From Flavobacterium psychrophilum (GTDB taxonomy: Bacteria; Bacteroidota; Bacteroidia; Flavobacteriales; Flavobacteriaceae), in the NCBI GenBank assembly GCA_022729635.1, contig DZAU01000063.1:1-11136 (forward strand): 11,136 nucleotides of DNA, written 5' to 3'. Below are positions 1 through 5,702 of this stretch, piece by piece. The position numbers and the translations under genes were made by a program. The notes beneath the pieces were generated by a model, which saw nothing but the letters and a program-made list of their open reading frames with translations, did not search any database and was not told the DNA's origin. Every line of letters begins with the position of its first letter. Positions within the stretch are counted from its first letter, which is position 1.

Positions 1-12
1 TTATTTATTTCC

Positions 13-45
13 CAAATATATAAATAATTCTTTATAAATCATCAA
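13..45 (-). promoter_or_regulatory. Bacteroidota-type promoter reading out of the left edge
   Basis: On the minus strand a TTG (45-43) is followed after 22 bases by TATATTTG (20-13). This matches the TTG / TAnnTTTG promoter pattern known from Flavobacterium and Bacteroides, with spacing in the usual 17-23 range. Transcription would begin near position 6, so the gene it serves lies left of the window. It sits just downstream of rnhB on the same strand, which suggests the next gene is transcribed separately. AT-rich DNA produces such matches by chance, so confidence is moderate. Confidence 0.4.
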
Positions 46-68
46 ATGGGCTTTTATTAAAAAACATT

Positions 69-764
69 CTAAATGTCTAATTTCAACTGTTCTGGTAGCA
101 GCCTAAAACTCATCCTGTGGTATTTGGTAACTCCATATTTTTTGATGGCTTCGCGGTGTTCTTGTGTGGGATAACCTTTGTTTTGTTTCCAATTATACAT
201 CGGGAATTCTTCGTGAATGGCGTTCATATAGTCATCGCGATAGGTTTTTGCAAGCACCGAAGCCGCAGCAATACTCAGGTATTTTGAATCGCCTTTTATG
301 ATGCTTTGGTTTGGAATTGATTTCAATATTTCAATTTCAGTTTTCGAAAATTGTTTCCCAAAATGGGTAACTAACCCTAATTTTGCATTCAACAATCGGT
401 TCCCATCCACAATTATAAATTCAGGAATTGGATTCAGTTTCAAAACACATTCTTGCATTCCTTTCATCGAAGCATTCAGAATATTGATTTCGTCAATTTC
501 GTCAGGATGCAAATGCGTTACAGAAAATGAAATTGCCGTTTCTTCAATAATGGGTCTTAGTTTTTCTCTGGTTTTTTCGGATAATTGTTTTGAATCATTA
601 ATAAATTCGTAAAGATATTTTTCGGAATCAGTTTTAATTCCCCCTTCGGGGGTTAGGGGGTTTAGAATAACCGCTGCAGCCGTAACTGGTCCGGCAAGAC
701 AGCCACGTCCGGCTTCGTCGGTTCCAGATTCTAAAGTGAAATTTGAAAAATTGCTTAGGAGCAT
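69..764 (-). CDS. rnhB: Ribonuclease HII
   Basis: RNase HII cleaves the RNA strand of RNA-DNA hybrids and starts removal of single ribonucleotides from cytoplasmic DNA. The 231-residue product has the family motifs in order: GTDEAGRG near residues 14-21 with catalytic D16 and E17, NDSKQLSEK at 56-64, VDGN with D120, and [21 protein letters not shown] from about residue 157 with D159. These supply the DEDD metal-binding set. [12 protein letters not shown] near 209-220 is the usual C-terminal signature. The product is longer than the roughly 200 residues common in the family because about 18 residues (36-53, beginning PLTPEGGIK) lie between VILN and FINDSKQL; their first half is encoded by a GC-rich palindrome. 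The reading frame stays open and all catalytic residues remain, so the enzyme is probably active. The ATG at 764 is chosen because the conserved DEAGRG starts 15 residues later. It is divergent from the porin. Confidence 0.96.
   Translation of the reverse strand: MLLSNFSNFTLESGTDEAGRGCLAGPVTAAAVILNPLTPEGGIKTDSEKYLYEFINDSKQLSEKTREKLRPIIEETAISFSVTHLHPDEIDEINILNASMKGMQECVLKLNPIPEFIIVDGNRLLNAKLGLVTHFGKQFSKTEIEILKSIPNQSIIKGDSKYLSIAAASVLAKTYRDDYMNAIHEEFPMYNWKQNKGYPTQEHREAIKKYGVTKYHRMSFRLLPEQLKLDI
639..664. repeat. GC-rich palindromic repeat inserted in rnhB
   Basis: The core at 640-652 is CCCCC-TTC-GGGGG, a perfect 5-bp stem, followed by TTAGGGGG at 653-660. The G and C runs stand out sharply from AT-rich surroundings. 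On the coding strand it is read as PLTPEGGI. From memory, near-identical C-run/G-run units recur between and inside genes of flavobacteria, which would make this a dispersed repeat that has entered a coding sequence. The match to a repeat family is recall only and was not searched. Confidence 0.7.
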
Positions 765-816
765 TTGTTGCTATTTGAAGGCAAATATTATCAATTTTTG
801 CGAGATAATAGGATTT

Positions 817-855
817 AGATTGGACAACTTATTAGAAGTTGTCCAATCTTTTTTT
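817..855 (+). terminator. Perfect 14-bp hairpin with T-run (intrinsic terminator form)
   Basis: The arms AGATTGGACAACTT (817-830) and AAGTTGTCCAATCT (836-849) are perfectly complementary around a 5-base loop. A run of seven T (849-855) follows, which is the form of an intrinsic terminator on the plus strand. No plus-strand gene lies upstream, since rnhB is transcribed the other way. It therefore either stops stray or antisense transcription or belongs to the repeat element that begins directly after it. The structure is certain; the role is inferred. Confidence 0.7.
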
Positions 856-879
856 GCGTGAGGGATGGAAGTGGAGCTC

Positions 880-912
880 TTTTTTGAGGCGATTTTTTTT
901 CGCCTCAAAAAA
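880..912. repeat. 13-bp hairpin inside the composite repeat
   Basis: TTTTTTGAGGCGA (880-892) pairs perfectly with TCGCCTCAAAAAA (900-912) around a 7-base T loop. The GC-rich part of the stem (GAGGCGA/TCGCCTC) is nearest the loop. Because the stem ends in A and T runs on both sides, it resembles a terminator read from either strand, although the T tract lies inside the stem. It is probably a structural arm of the surrounding repeat. Confidence 0.6.
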
Positions 913-939
913 AGCGGGAACGAACAGCCCGACCCGAAG

Positions 940-966
940 TTGCGAGGAGGCACGACGAAGCAATCT
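940..966. repeat. TTGCGAGGAG...GAAGCAATC repeat segment
   Basis: The segment begins TTGCGAGGAGGCACGACG and continues to GAAGCAATCT. Its ends TTGC (940-943) and GCAA (960-963) are complementary. It closely resembles, from memory, the short TTGCGAGGAG-ACGAAGCAATC repeat scattered between genes of many unrelated bacteria. Here it appears to sit inside the larger element, between the AGCCCGACCC and GGGTCACGCC blocks. This assignment rests on recall, not a search. Confidence 0.5.
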
Positions 967-1042
967 GATGGGTCACGCCCAAAAATTGATTTTGGTTAAA
1001 ATATCGGGTAGTGTTTATTGCTATAATTAAAGCGTTTTTTTA

Positions 1043-1068
1043 TTTGTATGTTTTTTCATTTACCTTTG
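1043..1068 (+). promoter_or_regulatory. Putative promoter of the porin gene
   Basis: TACCTTTG (1061-1068) matches the Bacteroidota -7 element TAnnTTTG exactly. The only upstream candidate for the -33 element is TTTG at 1043-1046, with a 14-base gap that is shorter than usual. Transcription would start near 1075 and leave a leader of about 40 bases before the ATG at 1115. It lies downstream of the composite repeat, so the repeat would not be in the porin mRNA. Confidence 0.4.
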
Positions 1069-1114
1069 CTTGGTTAAATTTCTAGAATAATTGCCTAATT
1101 ATATATCTTTCCAA

Positions 1115-3067
1115 ATGAGGATTCTCTTTTTCTTATATCTTTTAGTATTGCCCATTTTCCTGTTTTCTCAAGAAAAAAAGACGAATGAAATTGATTTTAA
1201 TAGTAAATACAATAGGTCTGATTCTATAAAAAAACCAAAAAAAGTAGCCACAATCGATATGTATCGAGTGATTACTTTGGAACGCGACACTACTTATATC
1301 GACACTTCGTTAACGGTAAAAAAACTATATAGTTTTAACTATTTGCGTAAAGACACTTTTGGATTATTGCCTTTTCCTAACGAAGGGCAAACGTACAATA
1401 CTTTGCAATACAGTTTAAACAGTTTTTCGCCTTATCCTGAATTTGGTTTCAAGGCAAAGCATTTTAATTTTCTCGAAGCCAATCAAATTCGATATTGCTC
1501 GGTGGCGACTCCTGTTACCGAATTGTATTTTAAAACGGTGATGGGAAAAGGGCAGAATCTGGATGCGTTTTTTACTGTAAATACTTCGCCACGGTTCAAT
1601 TTTTCTATTGCTTATAAAGGATTGCGTTCTGAAGGAAAATATTCTAATCAATTATCGAGTACTGGAAATTTCAGATTTACAACGAGTTATAATACTAAAA
1701 ACGAACGTTATTTTGCCAAAGCACATTTTACAGGGCAAGATATTTTAAACGAGGAAAATGGCGGAATCACAACTATTGAAGATTTTGAAAGTGGCAATTC
1801 GGCTTATATAAATAGAGAAAGATTAGAAGTTTATTTGACCGATGCAAAATCGTTTCTGAAAGGGAAACGTATATTTTTAGACCATTTTTTCAGAGTCAAC
1901 TCGGTTGCGGGGAATAATAATTTATATGTAACGCATCAATTTAACTACGAAAATAAATATTTCGAATACAATCAGGCAACAGTTCCTTCATCAGTTGGTG
2001 GTGAAGAAATCTATAGATTTGGCGATTCCTATAAAACCACTGGGATAAATGACCAAACGCATTACAATAAAACCTATAATAAAGCGGGGCTTGTTTACGA
2101 AAACACAACCTTGGGGAAATTCCAATTTTTTGCCGACGATTTTTTTGATAATTATTACTATAGTCAAATTTTAGTTTTGGACAATCAAACCGTTCCAAGT
2201 TCCATTAGCCAAAGAATAAACAGCATCGGCGGTCAATATGATTATCAAAAAAACAAATGGAACGGCAAATTTTTATTTTCAAGATCGGTTACCAATCAAT
2301 CCTTGTCTCATCTGGAGGCAAAGATGCAATATGATTTGAACGAGGAAACACAAGTGTCATTTCAGTATCAAAACATCAATAAATTGCCCAATAACAATTA
2401 TAATTTGTATCAAAGCAGCTACGTAAATTACAATTGGTCGAATGATTTCAAGAACGAAAAAATAAATTCCATTAGCGTCAATGCCGTTACACCTTGGGTG
2501 GAAGCGTCTGTCCAATATTCGACTTTTAATGATCATTTGTATTTTGCTGATGTTTCTACACCAGAACAAATCGCTTTGCAGCAACAAATAATTGCTCCGA
2601 CACAATATGCAAATACCATCAATTATTTGTCGGTGAAAGCGAGTAATGAGTTTAAGTTTGGGAAATTTGGATTAGACAACACGATTTTATTTCAAAAAAC
2701 AGATCAACTAGATAATGTGCTCAATGTTCCTGAATTTCTTACCAGAAATACCCTAAGTTTTTCACAGGAAATGTTTCATAAAGCCTTGTTTTTTCAAACA
2801 GGAGTGACCTTTAATTATTTCACCAATTATTATGCAAATGAATACAATCCGGTAATTGGAGAGTTTTTTGTTCAAGACAAAAAGGAAATCGGCAATTTTG
2901 CCAACTTTGATTTTTTCTTTAATGCCAAAATTCAAAGGACCAGAATATATCTCATCGCCGAACATTTTAATTCGTCATTTTCGGGATATAATTTTTATTC
3001 GTCTCCCAATAATCCGTATCGTGATTTTATGATCCGATTTGGGTTGGTTTGGAATTTTTTCCAATAA
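1115..3067 (+). CDS. Putative outer-membrane porin (Bacteroidota putative porin family)
   Basis: The 650-residue product begins with a Sec signal peptide, MRILFFLYLLVLPIFLFSQ, consistent with cleavage just before or after the Gln. Next comes a short polar segment and then the block FNYLRKDTFGLLPFPNEGQ, which I recognise from the large putative porin family of Bacteroidota. The rest is rich in Tyr, Phe, Asn and alternating hydrophobic strands, as in an outer-membrane beta-barrel, and the chain ends in the aromatic strand FGLVWNFFQ. I start it at ATG 1115: a TTG at 1091 would add eight residues before an otherwise perfect signal peptide. The substrate cannot be read from the sequence. The CBS-domain enzyme gene follows after 18 bp, so the two are probably co-transcribed. 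The barrel assignment is firm, the family fairly firm, the transport function inferred. Confidence 0.85.
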   Translation: MRILFFLYLLVLPIFLFSQEKKTNEIDFNSKYNRSDSIKKPKKVATIDMYRVITLERDTTYIDTSLTVKKLYSFNYLRKDTFGLLPFPNEGQTYNTLQYSLNSFSPYPEFGFKAKHFNFLEANQIRYCSVATPVTELYFKTVMGKGQNLDAFFTVNTSPRFNFSIAYKGLRSEGKYSNQLSSTGNFRFTTSYNTKNERYFAKAHFTGQDILNEENGGITTIEDFESGNSAYINRERLEVYLTDAKSFLKGKRIFLDHFFRVNSVAGNNNLYVTHQFNYENKYFEYNQATVPSSVGGEEIYRFGDSYKTTGINDQTHYNKTYNKAGLVYENTTLGKFQFFADDFFDNYYYSQILVLDNQTVPSSISQRINSIGGQYDYQKNKWNGKFLFSRSVTNQSLSHLEAKMQYDLNEETQVSFQYQNINKLPNNNYNLYQSSYVNYNWSNDFKNEKINSISVNAVTPWVEASVQYSTFNDHLYFADVSTPEQIALQQQIIAPTQYANTINYLSVKASNEFKFGKFGLDNTILFQKTDQLDNVLNVPEFLTRNTLSFSQEMFHKALFFQTGVTFNYFTNYYANEYNPVIGEFFVQDKKEIGNFANFDFFFNAKIQRTRIYLIAEHFNSSFSGYNFYSSPNNPYRDFMIRFGLVWNFFQ

Positions 3068-3085
3068 ATTTAAAATTTTTACAAA

Positions 3086-4447
3086 ATGCAATATTCAGAA
3101 AATATATTAGGAACAATAGGAGGAACGCCTTTGGTAAAACTAAATAAGGTAGTTTCGGGAATTTCGGCTTTGGTGCTTGCCAAAGTGGAAACTTTTAATC
3201 CTGGAAATTCTGTCAAAGACCGAATGGCAGTAAAAATGATCGAAGATGCCGAAGCTGATGGAAGTCTGAAACCCGGAGGAACTATCATAGAAGGAACTTC
3301 AGGAAATACAGGAATGGGATTGGCATTGGTAGCCATAATTAAAGGATACAAACTCATTTGCGTGATTTCAGACAAGCAATCCAAGGAAAAAATGGATATT
3401 CTTCGTGCTGTTGGTGCAAAAGTAGTGGTTTGTCCCACTGATGTGGAACCTTCAGATCCACGATCCTATTATTCGGTTTCCAAAAGATTAGCCGAAGAAA
3501 CTCCTAATTCCTGGTATGTAAACCAATACGATAATTTGTCTAATTCATTGGCTCATTACGAACAAACAGGACCGGAAATTTGGGAACAAACCAATGGAAA
3601 AATCACTCATTTTGTTTCGGGTGTGGGAACCGGAGGAACAATCTCGGGTGTTGGAAAATATTTAAAAGAGAAAAATCCAAATATTAAAATTTGGGGAATT
3701 GATACCTATGGTTCGGTGTTTAAAAAATACCACGAAACAGGAATTTTCGACGAAAACGAAATCTATTCCTATATCACCGAAGGAATTGGCGAAGACATCT
3801 TGCCAAAAAATGTCGATTTTTCTATAATTGATGGATTTACAAAAGTAACCGATAAAGATGCCGCAGTTTATACCCGAAAAATTGCGCTCGAAGAAGGAAT
3901 ATTTGCTGGAAATTCAGCTGGTGCGGCGATAAAAGGGTTGTTGCAACTCAAAGAATTTTTTAAACCTGAAGATGTAATTGTAGTTTTATTTCACGATTCG
4001 GGAAGCCGTTATGTGGGCAAAATGTACAATGACGAATGGATGCGGGAACGTGGTTTTCTGGACGAAAAAATTACAAAAGCCGAAGATATTATCAAAGACA
4101 ATCTTGCCAGACCATTGATTGTGGTTCGCACCGAAGAATTGGTTTCGCATGCCATAGAACGAATGCGAAAACACAAAATATCTCAAATTCCGGTGATTGA
4201 CAGTTCCGGTTTTGTAGGTTCGGTTGACGAAACTGATTTATTTGAAAGTTATGTAAACGACAAAAATTCGGCAGAAAAACCCATCCGTGAAATTATGGGA
4301 AAACCGTATCCCATTGTAAAACTGGGAACCACAATCGAAGAAGTTTCCAGATTGTTTACTAAAGAAAACCAAGCTGTTTTGGTCGATTTAGAAAACGGAC
4401 GCCACCATATTATTACCAAATCGGATATTATTGGATCGATAAAATAG
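3086..4447 (+). CDS. PLP-dependent cystathionine beta-synthase / cysteine synthase with CBS-domain pair
   Basis: This 453-residue cytoplasmic enzyme belongs to the fold-type II PLP family that makes cystathionine from serine and homocysteine, or cysteine from activated serine and sulfide. The PLP lysine is K44 in NPGNSVKDR. The substrate-binding loop is EGTSGNTGMG (69-78), the PLP phosphate loop GVGTGGTISG (179-188), EGIGED lies at 232-237, and FAGNSAGAA (273-281) contacts the PLP ring. Residues about 335-390 and 400-453 form two CBS modules, so the layout is catalytic domain plus Bateman pair, as in eukaryotic cystathionine beta-synthase. The N-terminal haem-binding segment of the animal enzyme is absent, because the chain begins directly at the catalytic domain. 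The CBS pair suggests allosteric control by an adenine-containing ligand, which is inferred. Catalytic domain and CBS pair are certain; whether the true substrate is homocysteine or sulfide is not. It is probably transcribed with the porin 18 bp upstream. Confidence 0.92.
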   Translation: MQYSENILGTIGGTPLVKLNKVVSGISALVLAKVETFNPGNSVKDRMAVKMIEDAEADGSLKPGGTIIEGTSGNTGMGLALVAIIKGYKLICVISDKQSKEKMDILRAVGAKVVVCPTDVEPSDPRSYYSVSKRLAEETPNSWYVNQYDNLSNSLAHYEQTGPEIWEQTNGKITHFVSGVGTGGTISGVGKYLKEKNPNIKIWGIDTYGSVFKKYHETGIFDENEIYSYITEGIGEDILPKNVDFSIIDGFTKVTDKDAAVYTRKIALEEGIFAGNSAGAAIKGLLQLKEFFKPEDVIVVLFHDSGSRYVGKMYNDEWMRERGFLDEKITKAEDIIKDNLARPLIVVRTEELVSHAIERMRKHKISQIPVIDSSGFVGSVDETDLFESYVNDKNSAEKPIREIMGKPYPIVKLGTTIEEVSRLFTKENQAVLVDLENGRHHIITKSDIIGSIK

Positions 4448-4468
4448 AGTTATAATTATACATTTACA

Positions 4469-4591
4469 TTGGAAGAAAAAACAATATACATTATAGCAGG
4501 ATGCAACGGAGCGGGCAAAACCACACAAGGTGTTACTACTATTTCAATGGAGGTTTTAGATGAAAAGAATTGGAATTTATTTAAAAAATAA
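4469..4591 (+). pseudogene. Remnant of a zeta-toxin-like P-loop ATPase gene (internal deletion)
   Basis: A TTG-started frame of 40 codons opens with EEKTIYIIAGCNGAGKTT. This is the N-terminal beta strand plus Walker A loop (GCNGAGKT, residues 11-18) of zeta-toxin / AAA-type kinases, which normally run to about 200 residues. Directly after the P-loop the sequence jumps to QGVTTISMEVLDEKNW and LFKK and stops. The nucleotide-binding core and catalytic residues are missing, consistent with a large deletion. If one A is restored to the six-A run at 4583-4588, the frame continues as ITDEYAKKKTN to a TGA at 4621-4623, a plausible original C-terminus overlapping the next ORF. The presumed ATG has become TTG. 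It lies in the same frame as, and 21 bp after, the stop of the CBS-domain enzyme gene. The P-loop is clear; the toxin family is likely but rests on a short stretch. Confidence 0.6.
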
Positions 4592-4594
4592 CCG

Positions 4595-4765
4595 ATGAAT
4601 ACGCAAAAAAGAAAACAAACTGAATTTTCAGAAAAAATAAGCGAAGGGCTTAAATTGGTTTCAAAAAAACTAATTCAAGAAAAAATCGCAAAAGATCAAT
4701 CGGTTGTGATAATGCACAAAGGAAAGATGATTACTATTAAAGCTTCGGAATTGAACAAATTGTAA
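4595..4765 (+). CDS. Small antitoxin-like protein next to the toxin relic
   Basis: An ATG-started ORF of 56 residues encodes a basic product starting MNTQKRKQTEFSEKISEGLK and ending HKGKMITIKASELNKL. Its layout is an N-terminal amphipathic helix with a Lys-rich region, then a short strand-turn-strand (VVIMHKGKMITIKA). From memory, small proteins of the form FSEKI-GL-LA-KRLI-EK, ending in a G-K-V-V-PA strand, are encoded beside zeta-toxin genes in Bacteroidota and are presumed antitoxins. The start lies 3 bases after the toxin relic's stop, or inside its end if the frameshift is repaired, so the pair once overlapped in one operon. The frame is intact although its partner is broken. A terminator follows at 4789-4821. 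It may be expressed from upstream, or be a relic not yet mutated. Confidence 0.55.
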   Translation: MNTQKRKQTEFSEKISEGLKLVSKKLIQEKIAKDQSVVIMHKGKMITIKASELNKL

Positions 4766-4788
4766 TTATTCCGTTTTTATATAAATAC

Positions 4789-4821
4789 ACCTGCAAGGTT
4801 TTTGAACCTTGTGGGTTTTTT
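4789..4821 (+). terminator. Intrinsic terminator after the toxin-relic operon
   Basis: ACCTGCAAGGTT (4789-4800) pairs with AACCTTGTGGGT (4805-4816) through 12 pairs, two of them G-U, around the loop TTTG, and a run of six T (4816-4821) follows. The G-U pairs would be A-C mismatches in the opposite transcript, so the terminator works for the plus strand. It ends the transcript covering the CBS-domain enzyme, the toxin relic and the small ORF. Confidence 0.8.
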
Positions 4822-4833
4822 GTTTTATATTTG
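4802..4833 (+). promoter_or_regulatory. Promoter of the Fic gene, embedded in the preceding terminator
   Basis: TTG (4802-4804) and TATATTTG (4826-4833) are separated by 21 bases and match the Bacteroidota TTG / TAnnTTTG pattern exactly. Transcription would start near 4840, about 13 bases before the ATG at 4853. The -33 TTG is part of the terminator loop, so termination of the upstream unit and initiation of fic share the same 45 bases. This supports the ATG at 4853 over upstream starts. Confidence 0.6.
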
Positions 4834-4852
4834 TAAAGTAACTACGCCATCA

Positions 4853-5623
4853 ATGAAAATAATCCCAGAAATACTTCTTGAAGATTATAAAAAAAATTTC
4901 CCTCACGGATTAGAAAAAAAATTCAGTGCCCTTTGTGATGCCGAAATTTCTACTGAATCGTTTAGTTTTTACACTTCGGTTGCATCAGTGTTTTCAAGCA
5001 AAATCGAAGGGGAAGAAATAGAATTAGATTCTTACATTAAACATAAAAAATTTGGAATAGCATTTCTCCCAGATTATACAAAGAAAATTGACGATTTGTA
5101 TAACGCCTATTCTTTTGCAAATTCGAATCCGTTAAACGAAAAAACCATTTCTGAAGCGCACAAACTTTTAGCAAAGAATATAGTTGCCAAGAACCAGCAG
5201 GGAAAACATCGCTCCCAAAATATGTTTATAACCAACGATGAAGGGCGAATAGAATATGTTGCTGCTTTGCCAAATCAAGTAAATAATGAAATGATTCAAT
5301 TTTATGAAGATATTGAAACTTTGCTTCAACAAAAATTAAATTTTCAAGAAATTTTTTATTTTGCCAGTATGATTCACTTGGTTTTTGTAAAAATTCATCC
5401 TTGGAATGACGGCAATGGACGTTCAGGACGAATGTTGGAAAAATGGTTCTTATCGGAAAAACTTGGCACCAAAGCCTGGTTTGTTCAAAGCGAAAAACAC
5501 TATTATCAAAACCATCAATTGTATTATGATAATCTTAGGAGGTTAGGTTTTGAGTACGAATCCTTAGATTATTCTAAAGCAATGCCTTTTCTTGAAATGT
5601 TACCAAAATCATTGTTTTTGTAA
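4853..5623 (+). CDS. Fic-domain protein (probable AMP-transferase) with N-terminal inhibitory helix
   Basis: Fic proteins transfer AMP, or less often another nucleotide phosphate, from a nucleotide to a hydroxyl on a target protein. The 256-residue product carries the Fic core motif HPWNDGNGRSGR at 182-193 with catalytic H182; the usual Phe of HPFxDGNGR is Trp here. The segment S48-SKI-E52-G53 fits the inhibitory motif [ST]xxxE[GN] and lies N-terminal, as in class II Fic proteins, where the Glu blocks ATP binding until released. QGKHR (116-120) and the following strand lie where the substrate flap is expected. No signal peptide or extra DNA-binding domain is visible. I start at ATG 4853 because the open frame upstream runs through the terminator and promoter. 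It has its own promoter and stands beside a degraded toxin-antitoxin pair. The target is unknown; the enzyme family is certain. Confidence 0.92.
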   Translation: MKIIPEILLEDYKKNFPHGLEKKFSALCDAEISTESFSFYTSVASVFSSKIEGEEIELDSYIKHKKFGIAFLPDYTKKIDDLYNAYSFANSNPLNEKTISEAHKLLAKNIVAKNQQGKHRSQNMFITNDEGRIEYVAALPNQVNNEMIQFYEDIETLLQQKLNFQEIFYFASMIHLVFVKIHPWNDGNGRSGRMLEKWFLSEKLGTKAWFVQSEKHYYQNHQLYYDNLRRLGFEYESLDYSKAMPFLEMLPKSLFL

Positions 5624-5626
5624 TTT

Positions 5627-5659
5627 CAATTTCAATGGCAATAACAATTTCAATGTCAA
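5627..5659. repeat. Imperfect direct repeat after fic
   Basis: CAATTTCAATGGCAA (5627-5641) recurs as CAATTTCAATGTCAA (5645-5659) with one mismatch and an 18-base period. It lies directly after the Fic stop codon and precedes the tandem 14-mer. It is probably simple-sequence drift in intergenic DNA; no function is evident. Confidence 0.55.
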
Positions 5660-5662
5660 AAT

Positions 5663-5690
5663 TCTGCAATCTAAAATCTGCAATCTAAAA
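5663..5690. repeat. Tandem 14-bp repeat, two exact copies
   Basis: TCTGCAATCTAAAA occurs twice head to tail (5663-5676 and 5677-5690), and a shortened third unit (TCTTAAATC) follows at 5691-5699, ending 3 bases before the exonuclease start codon. From memory, similar AATCTGCAATCTAAAAT strings occur between genes of flavobacteria. Copy number may vary between strains and so change the spacing upstream of the exonuclease gene. Confidence 0.75.
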
Positions 5691-5702
5691 TCTTAAATCA
5701 AA

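Larger units (their letters stand above)
856..980. repeat. Composite structured intergenic repeat (possible flavobacterial RNA-like element)
   Basis: This stretch starts with GCGTGAGGGATGG and ends with GGGTCACGCCC. The end segments GCGTGA (856-861) and TCACGC (973-978) are complementary, so the element can close on itself. Inside are a 13-bp hairpin (880-912) and the segment AGCCCGACCC (926-935), whose GACCC can pair with GGGTC (970-974) as an alternative fold. Base composition is much more GC-rich than the flanks. From memory, GCGTGAGGGAT ... AGCCCGACCC ... CACGCCC units recur between genes in Flavobacterium; a link to the Flavo-1 RNA motif is possible but unchecked. Open frames across it look incidental. 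It occupies most of the gene-free stretch between rnhB and the porin; the rest (981-1042) shows nothing recognisable. Confidence 0.65.

Noticed and set aside
1..68. A minus-strand 13-codon frame ending at position 1
   Set aside because: It is far too short, lacks any recognisable content, and overlaps a better-supported outward promoter.
298..612. A 104-codon plus-strand frame inside rnhB
   Set aside because: It lies wholly antisense to the well-supported RNase HII gene and encodes nothing recognisable.
782..789. AATATTTG on the minus strand as an rnhB promoter
   Set aside because: It has one mismatch to TAnnTTTG and no TTG at a suitable distance upstream; too weak to list.
817..980. CRISPR array or integrase attachment site
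   Set aside because: There are no regularly spaced identical repeats and no integrase or tRNA gene nearby. The structure is a set of inverted repeats.
771..1030. Short open frames on both strands across the rnhB-porin intergenic region (771-953 minus, 839-1030 plus)
   Set aside because: They run through the hairpins and the repeat, have low-complexity Ser/Lys/Phe-rich products without known motifs, and are best explained as by-products of the structured element.
1091..1114. TTG at 1091 as the porin start
   Set aside because: It would put eight residues in front of a complete signal peptide. The ATG at 1115 begins exactly at the signal peptide.
4802..4852. TTG at 4802 as the Fic start
   Set aside because: This segment contains the terminator, the TATATTTG element and the expected transcription start, so it is not translated.
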